From NCBI RefSeq assembly GCF_022548875.1, contig NZ_JAKZEW010000035.1, positions 725 to 48,939 on the forward strand: DNA of 48,215 bases. Direction: 5' to 3'. Shown one piece after another: positions 32,906 through 41,112 of the stretch. This stretch comes from Glycomyces sp. L485. GTDB lineage: Bacteria > Actinomycetota > Actinomycetes > Mycobacteriales > Micromonosporaceae. Each line of letters opens with the position of its first letter. Position 1 is the stretch's first letter. The notes beneath the pieces were generated by a model, which saw only the letters and a list, made by a program, of their open reading frames with translations, made no database searches and was not told where the DNA came from. Both the position numbers and the translations under genes were made by a program.

Positions 32906-34204
32906 GTGATCCGCAAGACGTACCAAGCAAGACGAAGGACGATCCTGACCGGGGCCGCGGCTGCGGCGACCGTCGGTGCGGCCGCCGCCTGCGGCGACGG
33001 CGACGGCCCGGCCGGCACGGCCGACGATCCGATTACCATCGGATTCGACTGGTGGGGCAACGAAACCCGCGCCGATCTCACCACGCAGGCGCTAGCCCTG
33101 TTCGAGGAAAAGAACCCCGGCATCAAGGTCCGCCCGAACTTCTCCGACTACGCCCCGCACTGGGAGAGCCTCACCACCCGGATGGCCTCCCAAGACCTGC
33201 CCGACGTGTTCCAGATGGACTACCCCCGCCTGCTCCAATTCGGCGGCACCGGCATGCTCACGCCCCTCGAAGGCCTCGTCGACACCTCCGACTTCCGCGG
33301 CAACCTGCTCGACACCGGCATGGTCGACGGCGAACTGCTCGCTGTCCCCGTGGCGGGCAACACCAACGGCCTGATCTACCGCGACGACTGGTGGTCCGAG
33401 CACGGACTGTCGGCACCCGAACCGGGATATACCTGGGACGACTACAGCGACGCGATCGCGACCCTGAGCCCTGCGCTCGGTGAGGAGAAATGGGCCGCCG
33501 AGGACTGGACGAACTCCTACATCTTCTTGGAGATGTGGCTGCTCCAGCAGGGCTCCTTCTTCTACTCCGAAGACGGATCGCAGCTCGGTTTCACCAAGGA
33601 GCAGCTCGTCGAGTGGTGGAGCATGAACTCGTCGCTCAAGGCCGACGGCCACCTGCCGCCGGCGGACGTGGGCTCCGAATGGGACGCCGGTGGAATGGAG
33701 GCGGACGCGATCGGCTCGATGATCCGCTGGGACAACGCCCTGGCCAACGTCTGGCCCTTCGTCGAGGACAACGGCGGCACCGTCGCCATCGGCGCCCCTC
33801 CCACCCTCGACCCCGGCAACCTCGGGATCTACCTCAAGCCCTCCATGCAGCTCGTGATCGCGGCGAACTCGAACCATCCCGAGGAGTCGGGGAAGCTCAT
33901 CGAGTTCCTCCTGATGGACCCCGAGGCCGTCAAGATCCTGGGAACCAACCGTGGCATCCCCGCCACCAACACCGGTCTCGCAAGCGTCGAGCTCGACCCG
34001 GCCTCGCAGGCGATCGTCGCGTACGAGGAGAGCGTCGCGGCGCACCTCGGTGCGCCCCCGCCCCCGCCGCCCGCCGCCGCCGGCGGGGTCCAGGTCAAGT
34101 ACACCGAGCTGGTCGAGCAGGTGCAATACGAGGAGATGACCCCCGAAGAGGCCGCCGAGCGGTTCTTCACCGAGGCGGAGACGCTCTTCGCTGCCGAGCA
34201 GTAG
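32906..34204 (+). CDS. Sugar ABC transporter binding lipoprotein, family 1 (orphan)
   Basis: A 432-aa extracellular solute-binding protein of the CUT1 type. The N-terminus has a twin-Arg-like RRRTILTG and a lipobox ending AAAC29, so it is a Tat-or-Sec lipoprotein held on the outer membrane face. The fold is the usual two-lobed MalE type (DLPDVFQMDYPRL, GLIYRDDWWSEHG). Near residue 383 it has a six-proline run in an Ala/Gly linker, unusual for the family. No permease or ATPase gene is adjacent, so it must use permeases encoded elsewhere. Position among lyases suggests it binds unsaturated rhamnogalacturonan disaccharides. GTG start, GGAG about 10 bp upstream. Confidence 0.9.
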   Translation: MIRKTYQARRRTILTGAAAAATVGAAAACGDGDGPAGTADDPITIGFDWWGNETRADLTTQALALFEEKNPGIKVRPNFSDYAPHWESLTTRMASQDLPDVFQMDYPRLLQFGGTGMLTPLEGLVDTSDFRGNLLDTGMVDGELLAVPVAGNTNGLIYRDDWWSEHGLSAPEPGYTWDDYSDAIATLSPALGEEKWAAEDWTNSYIFLEMWLLQQGSFFYSEDGSQLGFTKEQLVEWWSMNSSLKADGHLPPADVGSEWDAGGMEADAIGSMIRWDNALANVWPFVEDNGGTVAIGAPPTLDPGNLGIYLKPSMQLVIAANSNHPEESGKLIEFLLMDPEAVKILGTNRGIPATNTGLASVELDPASQAIVAYEESVAAHLGAPPPPPPAAAGGVQVKYTELVEQVQYEEMTPEEAAERFFTEAETLFAAEQ

Positions 34205-34243
34205 GAACCGAACCGCAACTTCACAGGAAGAGGTCGCCGCCAG

Positions 34244-36211
34244 GTGTCACGACTCGAACTGCCCCCGGTCGACGGGCTGGGAGCCCCGTACACCGGATGG
34301 ACACGGGCGCACTGGGAGGCGGTGGCCGACCACCTGCTCGACGCCGTCGACCCGTACGCCACGCCCGACTTCGCCCAGTTCCGCCTGCCGGGACGTCCCG
34401 GCCAGGCAGGACTGGCGAGCGACGGGCTGGAGGGATTCGCGCGGACCTTCCTGTTGGCCGCGTTCCGCATCAGTGACCTCAAACGGTCCCCGGGCGCGGA
34501 ACGCGACCGTGCGGCCGACCGGTTGCTGGAGCGCTACGCGCGGGGTCTGGAGGCCGGGACCGCCCCCGGCGGCCCGCACTCCTGGCCCGAGATCGCGGAC
34601 TGCTCCCAGCAGATGGTCGAGGCCGCCTCGATCGCGATCGCCCTGCACGAGACCAGGCCCTGGCTGTTCGACCGGCTCGGCGCGGCCGTCCGCGAACGGG
34701 TTGTGGCCTGGCTCGCCGGCTCCATCGGCAAGCGGACCCGCAACAGCAACTGGGTGCTCTTCCCGGTCGTCATCCAGCAGTTCCTCGCCTCGGTCGCCGG
34801 GCCGCACGTGCCCGAGGAGATCAAGGGAGGGCTCGACCGGATCGAGCAGTGGTACGTGGGCGAGGGCTGGTACACCGACGGCGACGGGCAGAGCTTCGAT
34901 TACTACGGCGGCTGGGCGATGCACCTGTACCCGCTGATGTGGGCGCGCATCTCCGGCGACGACGAGCGCGGGTCGCTGTACCGCGATCGCCTGCGACTCT
35001 TCCTGGAGCAGTACCAGCACCTGTTCGCGAAGGACGGCGCGCCGCTGCACCAGGGCCGGTCGCTGTGCTACCGGTTCGCCAACGTCGCCCCACTGTGGCT
35101 GGGCGAGCTCGCCGGCGCCAGCCCGTTTCCGCCCGGACGGGTCAGACGCCTGGCCGACGGCGTGCTGCGGCACTTCGTCGAGCACGGCGTCCCCGATGAG
35201 AACGGGCTGCTCAGTCTCGGCTGGCACGACCGGTTCCTGCCCTCGACCCAGGCCTATTCCGGTCCGGCCTCGCCGTACTGGGCCAGCAAGGGATTCCTCG
35301 GCCTGCTCCTGCCCTCCGACCATCCGGTGTGGACTGACATCGAAGTCGAGGCCCCTGTCGACGGCGGCGACCGGACGGTTGCGATGCCCGGTCCCGGCTG
35401 GCTGCTGCACAGCACCCGCCACGACGGGATCGTGCGGGTCCTCAACCACGGCAGCGACCGGGCCCGCCACCAAGGCGCCGACGGCGTCGACGACCCGCAC
35501 TACACCCGGTTCGGGTACTCCTCCCACACCGCGCCGGACACCGAGGACCAGGCCAGGCGCAGAGCAGTCGACAACCACGTGGCGGTCCTCGACGGGGACG
35601 GAGGCGTCTCGCGTCGCCGCCGGATCGAGCGCATCGGCGTCCACGACCGCTTCGCCGCCTCGGCGTACGAAGACGATCTGCCGTCCGGGCCGGTGCGAGT
35701 GGAGACCGCTGCGGTCGTGCGCGGCGCCTGGGAGATCCGCATCCACCGTGTCAACGCACCGGCCGGATCGACTGTCCGGGACGGCGGCCACAGCCTGGCC
35801 GATGCGCACCCGCCACTCGTGAACACGGACCGGACCTGGGCACTCGCCACACGGCCGGACGGTTTGACCAGCGCGATCATCGCACTGCATGGATTCGCGT
35901 CGGCGGGTGTGTCGCGTGCGGTGGCCGCCAACGCGCTCGGCCAGTGCTCCGCGGCGCCCTACCTCGTAGCACCCGACCATCCGGAAGGCGCCACGGTCCA
36001 CGTCTCGCTGGTCGTGCTCACCGGAGACCGGGTCGACCCAAAGGCGCTGCAGGACTCGATAGGAGTGACCGTCGAGGCCGATCAGGTGAAGGTTCGCTTC
36101 CCGGACGGCGAAAGCGTCGAAGTGACCCTGGGAGGCGAACCGTCCTACACCCGTCGTCCGGCCGACTCGGAAGCTTCGGTTCGCTGGCCGGGGGCGACGC
36201 CCCGGGTTTGA
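34244..36211 (+). CDS. DUF2264 domain protein
   Basis: A 655-aa protein without signal peptide. The N-terminal 370 residues are a helical toroid-like domain (SWPEIADCSQQMVEAASIAI, GWYTDGDGQSFDYYGGWAMH, and LSLGWHDRFLP) matching DUF2264; the C-terminal 280 residues form a beta-rich domain. Members of this family sit in pectin and rhamnogalacturonan gene sets, and the helical part resembles the (alpha/alpha)6 folds of unsaturated glycuronyl hydrolases. An intracellular role on the imported disaccharide is an inference. GTG start at 34244; AGGAAGAGG 10-12 bp before. Its stop overlaps the -35 box of the lacI promoter. Confidence 0.78.
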   Translation: MSRLELPPVDGLGAPYTGWTRAHWEAVADHLLDAVDPYATPDFAQFRLPGRPGQAGLASDGLEGFARTFLLAAFRISDLKRSPGAERDRAADRLLERYARGLEAGTAPGGPHSWPEIADCSQQMVEAASIAIALHETRPWLFDRLGAAVRERVVAWLAGSIGKRTRNSNWVLFPVVIQQFLASVAGPHVPEEIKGGLDRIEQWYVGEGWYTDGDGQSFDYYGGWAMHLYPLMWARISGDDERGSLYRDRLRLFLEQYQHLFAKDGAPLHQGRSLCYRFANVAPLWLGELAGASPFPPGRVRRLADGVLRHFVEHGVPDENGLLSLGWHDRFLPSTQAYSGPASPYWASKGFLGLLLPSDHPVWTDIEVEAPVDGGDRTVAMPGPGWLLHSTRHDGIVRVLNHGSDRARHQGADGVDDPHYTRFGYSSHTAPDTEDQARRRAVDNHVAVLDGDGGVSRRRRIERIGVHDRFAASAYEDDLPSGPVRVETAAVVRGAWEIRIHRVNAPAGSTVRDGGHSLADAHPPLVNTDRTWALATRPDGLTSAIIALHGFASAGVSRAVAANALGQCSAAPYLVAPDHPEGATVHVSLVVLTGDRVDPKALQDSIGVTVEADQVKVRFPDGESVEVTLGGEPSYTRRPADSEASVRWPGATPRV

Positions 36212-36236
36212 CACTCCCCGGACCGGGGACGATCAT
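36208..36236 (+). promoter_or_regulatory. Promoter of the lacI-family regulator gene
   Basis: TTGACA (36208-36213), 17-bp spacer, GATCAT (36231-36236). The -35 box overlaps the stop codon of the DUF2264 gene. Confidence 0.5.
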
Positions 36237-36243
36237 TGTTTCC

Positions 36244-36257
36244 GTAACCGTTTCAAG
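36244..36257 (+). promoter_or_regulatory. LacI-type operator upstream of the lacI gene
   Basis: GTAACCGTTTCAAG; the reverse complement CTTGAAACGGTTAC shares an 11-base core with 32775-32785. It lies at the predicted transcription start, indicating autoregulation. Confidence 0.6.
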
Positions 36258-36283
36258 GATTTCCGATCGACAAGGTGGGTGCA

Positions 36284-37360
36284 GTGGCGCGGAAGGCGAG
36301 CAGACCTGAGGACGGTGCGCGTCAATCCACCATTCGAGAGGTGGCCGAGCACGCGGGCGTCTCCGTCGCCACGGTCTCCCGGATCCTGTCCGGCAACTAC
36401 CCGGCCTCGCCGGCGACGCGGAGCCGGGTCATGCGCGCGGTGAAGGAACTCGACTACGTCGCCAACGTCCACGCGCGGGCCCTCGCCGGATCAAAGCACA
36501 AGAGCATCGCCATCATCGTCAACTCGGTGATCTCGCCGCACTACGCGCACGTCGCGCAGGGGGTCCAGACCATGGCGGCCGAGGCTGGCAGGCTGTGCCA
36601 GATCGGCACCACCGGCGGCGACGCCGAGCGTGAACTCGACATGGTGCGGTTCATGCGCGAGCAGCATCCGGAGGCGGTGATCCTGGTCGGCAACGTGAAC
36701 GCCGACGACGAGTACCGGTCCCGCATGAGCCGGTACGCGCACGCGCTGGAGGCCATCGGCTCCCGGCTGGTGCTGTGCGGCCGGCCGCCGCTGGGCCCGG
36801 ACGTCCCCGCGGTCGTCGTCGAATGCGACTACACCGGAGGCGCCTTCGCCGCGACCAGCCACCTCCTCTCGGCCGGCCACCGGCGCATCCTGTTCCTCGG
36901 CCAACGCCCCGGCTACACCACCGCCGAGGCCCGGATCGCGGGCTACCGGAAGGCCCTGGCCGCGCACGGTGTGCCGAACGATCCGGACCTGGAGGTCGAC
37001 GGCACCTTCGAACGGCACGAGGGCTACCGGATGACCAGGGAGCGCCTGGACGCCGGAACGCCCGACTTCACCGCGGTATTCGCCTGCAACGACCAGATCG
37101 CCGCCGGTGCCCGGCAGGCGCTGCTCGAACGCGGTCTCGGCGTCCCCGACGACGTGTCCATGGTGGGCTTCGACGACCTGCCCCCGGCGATGGACATCGA
37201 CCTGACCACCATCTACCAGCCCCACGAGGAACTGGGCCGCACCGCGGTCCGCCTCGCCCTGGAGCATGCCGAGAACGGCGGACCTCCGCCTCGCACAGTC
37301 CTGGGCACCCACCTGGTGATCCGGGGCTCGGTCCGCCCTCTCCTCCCCGCCCAGCGATAA
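36284..37360 (+). CDS. LacI-family transcriptional regulator of the rhamnogalacturonan/rhamnose locus
   Basis: A 358-aa repressor. The helix-turn-helix and hinge (residues 16-62: TIREVAEHAGVSVATVSRIL, then the hinge around residue 58) are canonical. The sugar-binding periplasmic-type domain follows, with VFACNDQIAAG and VSMVGFDDLPPAMDIDLTTI near the end. The GTG at 36284 is chosen for its AAGGTGGG ribosome site; an in-frame GTG three codons upstream lacks one. LacI-type sites stand before its own gene, both lyases, the CUT1 binding protein and the rhamnose importer, so a rhamnose- or disaccharide-responsive repressor is expected. Confidence 0.92.
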   Translation: MARKASRPEDGARQSTIREVAEHAGVSVATVSRILSGNYPASPATRSRVMRAVKELDYVANVHARALAGSKHKSIAIIVNSVISPHYAHVAQGVQTMAAEAGRLCQIGTTGGDAERELDMVRFMREQHPEAVILVGNVNADDEYRSRMSRYAHALEAIGSRLVLCGRPPLGPDVPAVVVECDYTGGAFAATSHLLSAGHRRILFLGQRPGYTTAEARIAGYRKALAAHGVPNDPDLEVDGTFERHEGYRMTRERLDAGTPDFTAVFACNDQIAAGARQALLERGLGVPDDVSMVGFDDLPPAMDIDLTTIYQPHEELGRTAVRLALEHAENGGPPPRTVLGTHLVIRGSVRPLLPAQR

Positions 37361-37490
37361 CGAGTCCGCCGCCGCGGCTCGGCTGGTCCCGGCCGGTGCA
37401 ACGCCCATGCGGCCCGAGCTGCCCTCAGGCCTCGTGAACGTTTCGATTCTTGTAAGGTCCGAGCAGGCCGATCCATGCTGTACTCAGGAC

Positions 37491-38015
37491 ATGAAGGCAA
37501 CAACCCCGTTCGCACCGTCGCGACTGAGCGGGTGGCTCATCGCCGCCGCCCGCATCGGAGTCGCGCTGATGTGGATCGACAACGTCTCCTGGAAGACCCC
37601 GCCGGGCTTCGGCGAGGGCGACCCGCCCTCGACGCTCTACCGTTGGACCCTCAACGGCGTCGAATACGAGGTCCTCGCCCCTTGGGCCTGGTTCATCGAC
37701 ACCGTCGTCGTACCGAACTTCACCGTCTTCGGATGGCTCGTCCTCGCCCTTGAGGCCTCACTCGGCGCATTCCTCCTCATCGGACTTTTCACCAGACTGT
37801 TCGCACTGCTCGGCGTAGTCCAGAGCCTCGCCATCACCTTCTCGGCCTTGAACGCCCCGCACGAGTGGTACTGGGCCTACCTGCTCATGATCCTCATCCA
37901 CCTCCTGCTCTTCGCGACCGCGGCCGGACGCTACGGCGGCATGGACGGGGTAATGCACTCGCACTGGGGCCACCGCGGGGGCCGACTCCACCGACTCATG
38001 AAGGCGGCGTCATGA
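37491..38015 (+). CDS. DoxX/TQO-like small membrane protein
   Basis: A 174-aa integral membrane protein with four helices. The pattern (ARIGVALMWIDNVSWKTPPGF, then VVVPNFTVFGWLVLALE and GLFTRLFALLG) matches the DoxD/DoxX group, which in archaea is a subunit of thiosulfate:quinone oxidoreductase but in bacteria often has an unknown redox-related role. Its stop overlaps the start of the next gene (ATGA), so they form an operon. An AACGTTTCGA sequence lies 46 bp upstream (37437-37446), a weak resemblance to the locus LacI operator. Confidence 0.78.
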   Translation: MKATTPFAPSRLSGWLIAAARIGVALMWIDNVSWKTPPGFGEGDPPSTLYRWTLNGVEYEVLAPWAWFIDTVVVPNFTVFGWLVLALEASLGAFLLIGLFTRLFALLGVVQSLAITFSALNAPHEWYWAYLLMILIHLLLFATAAGRYGGMDGVMHSHWGHRGGRLHRLMKAAS

Positions 38016-38383
38016 CCACGACCCACGATCTCGACCGGGCCGCGCTCACCTTCGGCCTCGCCTCGCTCGCCAGCCTCGTCTTCGTCTTCGAAGGACTCGA
38101 CGAGTTCCGGTTCATGACCGTCGGCGGCCCGGCCGCCGCCATCGCCGTCGTGCTCGGCGGCCTCGCCGTCGCCGCCGGACTCACCGGTATCCGAGTCCTC
38201 GCACTCCTGGCCGGCCTCGGCTTCGGCACCGTGGCCGTCCTCCAACTCGTCGCCACCGCCACCGGCGGCGACTGGCTCGGGGGCAACCTCAGCACGATGG
38301 CGTTCTGGCTCGGACTCGCCGTCGGCCTGCTCGTGATCGGCACTGCGCCGAACGTCACGGCAGCCGCCGCTGAAGGGAACTAG
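38012..38383 (+). CDS. Four-helix membrane protein of unknown function
   Basis: A 123-aa hydrophobic protein with four predicted membrane helices (from LTFGLASLASLVFVF to FWLGLAVGLLVIG). It overlaps the DoxX-like gene by 4 bp and is probably its partner in the membrane. No family recognised. A small hairpin (CCACGT at 38391-38396, ACGTGG at 38402-38407) follows 7 bp after the stop. Confidence 0.78.
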   Translation: MTTTHDLDRAALTFGLASLASLVFVFEGLDEFRFMTVGGPAAAIAVVLGGLAVAAGLTGIRVLALLAGLGFGTVAVLQLVATATGGDWLGGNLSTMAFWLGLAVGLLVIGTAPNVTAAAAEGN

Positions 38384-38636
38384 ATGGACTCCACGTTGCG
38401 CACGTGGACAGAGCGGTGGCCGGATCGATAGTTGGAGCCTCGGTCGCCGACGCCGGCATTGCCATGGTCGAGCGTCGGCACGAGCGGTCCGGCCACCTTC
38501 TGCTCTCGGTGGACGACGTCATCTGGGAATCGCGCGGTCTATGCGGTGACCTCGCGGCCCCCAGCGGCGCGACCGGGCGCCGGAAAGGGCGCGGAGAAGC
38601 CCGCGCACGGGAACGAATCTCTGCTAGACAGACCGT

Positions 38637-39698
38637 ATGACGGGAAAAGCCTCCAAGCTGCCGACGCGAAGAAGTCTGTCCCAGACCCCGCCTGTGCAGG
38701 CCGGACTCTTCCTCGGCGTCGGGCTCGCCTTCGCCGCCGTGCTCGTCTGGGCGGTGATCGAGCTCAAGACGCTCATCATCGTCCTGGTGGTAGCGGGCTT
38801 CCTCGCCGTCGGCCTGAACCGGCCGGTGCGGGCGATGACGCGGCGGGGCCTGCCCCGTTGGCTCGCGCTGGTCGTCCTCGTTCTCGGTCTGGTGCTGGTG
38901 TTCTGCGGCGGCTTCGCGCTCATCATCCCCGCGATCGTCAGGCAGACCACCGAGTTCGCGGCTGCCGCCCCCACTTACTACGACCAGGTCATGGCCAGTG
39001 GCTTCGCCCAGCGCTTCGGCGGCGAGTCGCGAGTGCTCGAACGGCTCCAGGGTCTGACCACGGCCGAGAACCTCTCAACGGCGGCCGGCGGCCTACTCGG
39101 CGGGGCGGTGTCCGTGGCGACCGTCGTCGGCTGGACGTTGACCGCCCTGATCCTGTCGCTGTTCATCCTGGTCGCACACGACCGCATCCGGGACAGCGCG
39201 CTGCGGTTCGTGGTGGCCTCCAAGCGCGCTCGGGCAGGGGAGATCCTCGACCGCATCCTCTTGCAGGCGGGCGCCTATCTCATGGGCGCGTTGACGATCG
39301 CCATCGCGGCCGGGGGAGCGGCCTGGATATTCATGGTGATCGCGGGCATCCCCTACGCCGCGATCCTTGCCTTCATCGTGGCCCTGACCGACCTCATCCC
39401 TCAGGTCGGGGCGACGATCGGCGCCGCCATCGTCACCTTGGTGGCCCTGACGGTCTCGCCGATGACCGCGGTCGCCGCCGTGATCTTCTTCGTGGTCTAC
39501 CAGCAACTGGAGAACTGGATCATCTATCCGACAATCATGGGCAGCGCAGTCAAGGTCTCCAACCTCGCGGCGCTCGTGAGCGTCCTCATCGGCGCCACGC
39601 TCTTCGGTGTGGTCGGGGTGATCCTGGCCGTCCCGTCCTACGCCGCGATCCGCCTGGTGGTCCAGGAGCTCGTGCATCCGCGGCTGGACGCACACTGA
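38637..39698 (+). CDS. AI-2E family transporter-like membrane protein
   Basis: A 353-aa polytopic protein of the AI-2E (TqsA/YdiK) family, a group including autoinducer-2 exporters and Na+/H+ antiporters. There are about eight helices, a conserved amphipathic middle (residues 105-180), and the family hallmarks ILAFIVALTDLIPQVGATIGA and VYQQLENWIIYPTIMG. The specific substrate cannot be predicted. It is monocistronic; the 253 bp upstream hold only a doubtful reading frame. Confidence 0.9.
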   Translation: MTGKASKLPTRRSLSQTPPVQAGLFLGVGLAFAAVLVWAVIELKTLIIVLVVAGFLAVGLNRPVRAMTRRGLPRWLALVVLVLGLVLVFCGGFALIIPAIVRQTTEFAAAAPTYYDQVMASGFAQRFGGESRVLERLQGLTTAENLSTAAGGLLGGAVSVATVVGWTLTALILSLFILVAHDRIRDSALRFVVASKRARAGEILDRILLQAGAYLMGALTIAIAAGGAAWIFMVIAGIPYAAILAFIVALTDLIPQVGATIGAAIVTLVALTVSPMTAVAAVIFFVVYQQLENWIIYPTIMGSAVKVSNLAALVSVLIGATLFGVVGVILAVPSYAAIRLVVQELVHPRLDAH

Positions 39699-39786
39699 CC
39701 GCGCCGAGCGGTCTCGTCACGGCGTCCATGGAGTTCCCCTGCCGACCGCGATGACATAGGGCGACATGCCCAGAGGCAGTGGACTA

Positions 39787-39843
39787 CCCGGTCTCGTGAT
39801 CCGGCCCGTAAGGTGAAGGGGCCGCGACCATCACGAGACCGGG
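39787..39843. repeat. Long inverted repeat just upstream of a small gene
   Basis: CCCGGTCTCGTGAT (39787-39800) and ATCACGAGACCGGG (39830-39843) are perfect 14-bp arms, with an inner pair CGGCCC/GGGCCG (39802-39807, 39819-39824). It ends 9 bp before the ATG at 39853 and lacks a T-tract, so it looks like a regulatory or repeat element rather than a terminator. Confidence 0.7.
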
Positions 39844-39852
39844 ACAGCGCAC

Positions 39853-40311
39853 ATGCCGATCATGACCAAGGCCCGCCGGGCGTACACCGTCTGGCGCTTC
39901 GGCGGCTACGCCAGGAACCGCCGCGACGCCGTCGCCAGCCTCTGGACGCTGCTCAGGCGCCTGCCGCGCAACCGCCCCATGCGCGACAGCGACACCGGCA
40001 CCGTCTATGTGCTCATGTCCCCGCCGTCCGACGACGACGCCATCTACCCGTGCGCCGTCGAGACCGCCGAGGGCGGCGCCCGGACGCTGTGCGTCTACGA
40101 CTCGATCCGTCGACGGCCCGCCGACGCCCCGGTCCCGCCGCTCCTTCGCACCGCCAGGCCATTCCTCGCCGGCGAGGTCGACCACGACTCCGTCCTGTGG
40201 CACCTGCCCGAGATCTTCTCCTTCGACGACGTCCGCAACGTCTCCGACGCGGAACTCGAAGAGCTGCACGGGCGGCTCCTAAGCCTCTACGACGCCTACC
40301 AGGCAATTTGA
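39853..40311 (+). CDS. Hypothetical protein
   Basis: A 152-aa soluble protein, not recognised. The N-terminal third is very basic (KARRAYTVWRFGGYARNRRD), the rest is acidic with VYVLMSPPSDDDAIYPCAVE and an end rich in Asp/Glu (SFDDVRNVSDAELEELHGRL). No membrane segment. The translation start lies directly after a 57-bp inverted repeat, which may control it. Confidence 0.65.
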   Translation: MPIMTKARRAYTVWRFGGYARNRRDAVASLWTLLRRLPRNRPMRDSDTGTVYVLMSPPSDDDAIYPCAVETAEGGARTLCVYDSIRRRPADAPVPPLLRTARPFLAGEVDHDSVLWHLPEIFSFDDVRNVSDAELEELHGRLLSLYDAYQAI

Positions 40312-40333
40312 GCCTATGCGGCGCGAATCACGC

Positions 40334-40363
40334 TTGCAAGGTGCCTTCCAGCGGCCGTATGCT
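40334..40363 (+). promoter_or_regulatory. Probable promoter of the LysE-family gene
   Basis: TTGCAA (40334-40339), 18-bp spacer, TATGCT (40358-40363), 54 bp before the GTG start. Confidence 0.5.
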
Positions 40364-40416
40364 GGCCGTGCGGCTCCGGTGCCGCCACGCCTTCCCGAAG
40401 AGAATCGGAACCGCCC

Positions 40417-41079
40417 GTGCTCGGAACCGTCGACCTGTGGACCTACATCGCCGCCACTGCCCTGATCATCCTGCTGCCCGGCCCGAACTCGCTGTACGTG
40501 CTCTCGGTCGCCTCCCGGCGGGGCCGCAGGGACGGCTTCGCCGCCGCCGGAGGCGTGTTCTGCGGCGACTCGGTCCTCATGATCGCCTCGGCCGCCGGCC
40601 TGGCCTCGGTGTTCGCGGCCTCGCCGATCCTGTACAACGCCGTCCGCTGGGCGGGGATCCTCTACCTGACCTATCTCGCCACCAGTCTCGTCCGGGCCGG
40701 GTGGAAGTCCTGGCGCGCCGCCAGACGCGGCGACTTCCCGCAGGGCGCCGAAGGCGGATCCGCGGTCGCGACCGCCGTTCGGACCGAGCGGCCGTTCGTG
40801 CGGGCGCTCGTCGCGAGCCTGCTCAACCCCAAGGCGATCCTGTTCTTCGTGGCGTTCTTCGTCCAGTTCGTCGACCCGACCTACGGCTATCCGGTGCTGA
40901 GCTACCTGGTCCTGTTCGTGATCCTTCAGACCTGCTCGATGGTCTACCTTTCGACACTCATCGTCAGCGGGGACCGATTCGCGCGGCTCTTCCGCGAGCG
41001 CCACGGCCTCGCGGCCGCAGGGAACGGCCTGGTCGGCGCCGTCATGATCGGTTTCGCCGCGAAGCTCGCCACCGGCTGA
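40417..41079 (+). CDS. LysE/RhtB-family amino acid exporter
   Basis: A 220-aa membrane exporter with six predicted helices and the family N-terminus (ALIILLPGPNSLYVLSVASRRG, residues 14-35, then GFAAAGGVFCGDSVLM) and SLLNPKAILFFVAFFVQFV in the middle. Closest in pattern to LeuE-type translocators. The GTG start is preferred because the protein then begins directly before helix 1. Convergent with the histidine phosphatase gene. Confidence 0.9.
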   Translation: MLGTVDLWTYIAATALIILLPGPNSLYVLSVASRRGRRDGFAAAGGVFCGDSVLMIASAAGLASVFAASPILYNAVRWAGILYLTYLATSLVRAGWKSWRAARRGDFPQGAEGGSAVATAVRTERPFVRALVASLLNPKAILFFVAFFVQFVDPTYGYPVLSYLVLFVILQTCSMVYLSTLIVSGDRFARLFRERHGLAAAGNGLVGAVMIGFAAKLATG

Positions 41080-41112
41080 ACGCCTGCTAGGCGCGCCCCG
41101 CGCCCGTGCCGG

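Noticed and set aside
37434-37446. GTGAACGTTTCGA as a further LacI operator before the DoxX-like gene
   Set aside because: Weak symmetry and no promoter in the right position, unlike the four sites I accept.
38404-38640. 78-codon frame overlapping the start of the AI-2E family gene
   Set aside because: No ribosome site, Arg-rich and without recognisable pattern; the ATGA overlap alone is not enough to call a gene.
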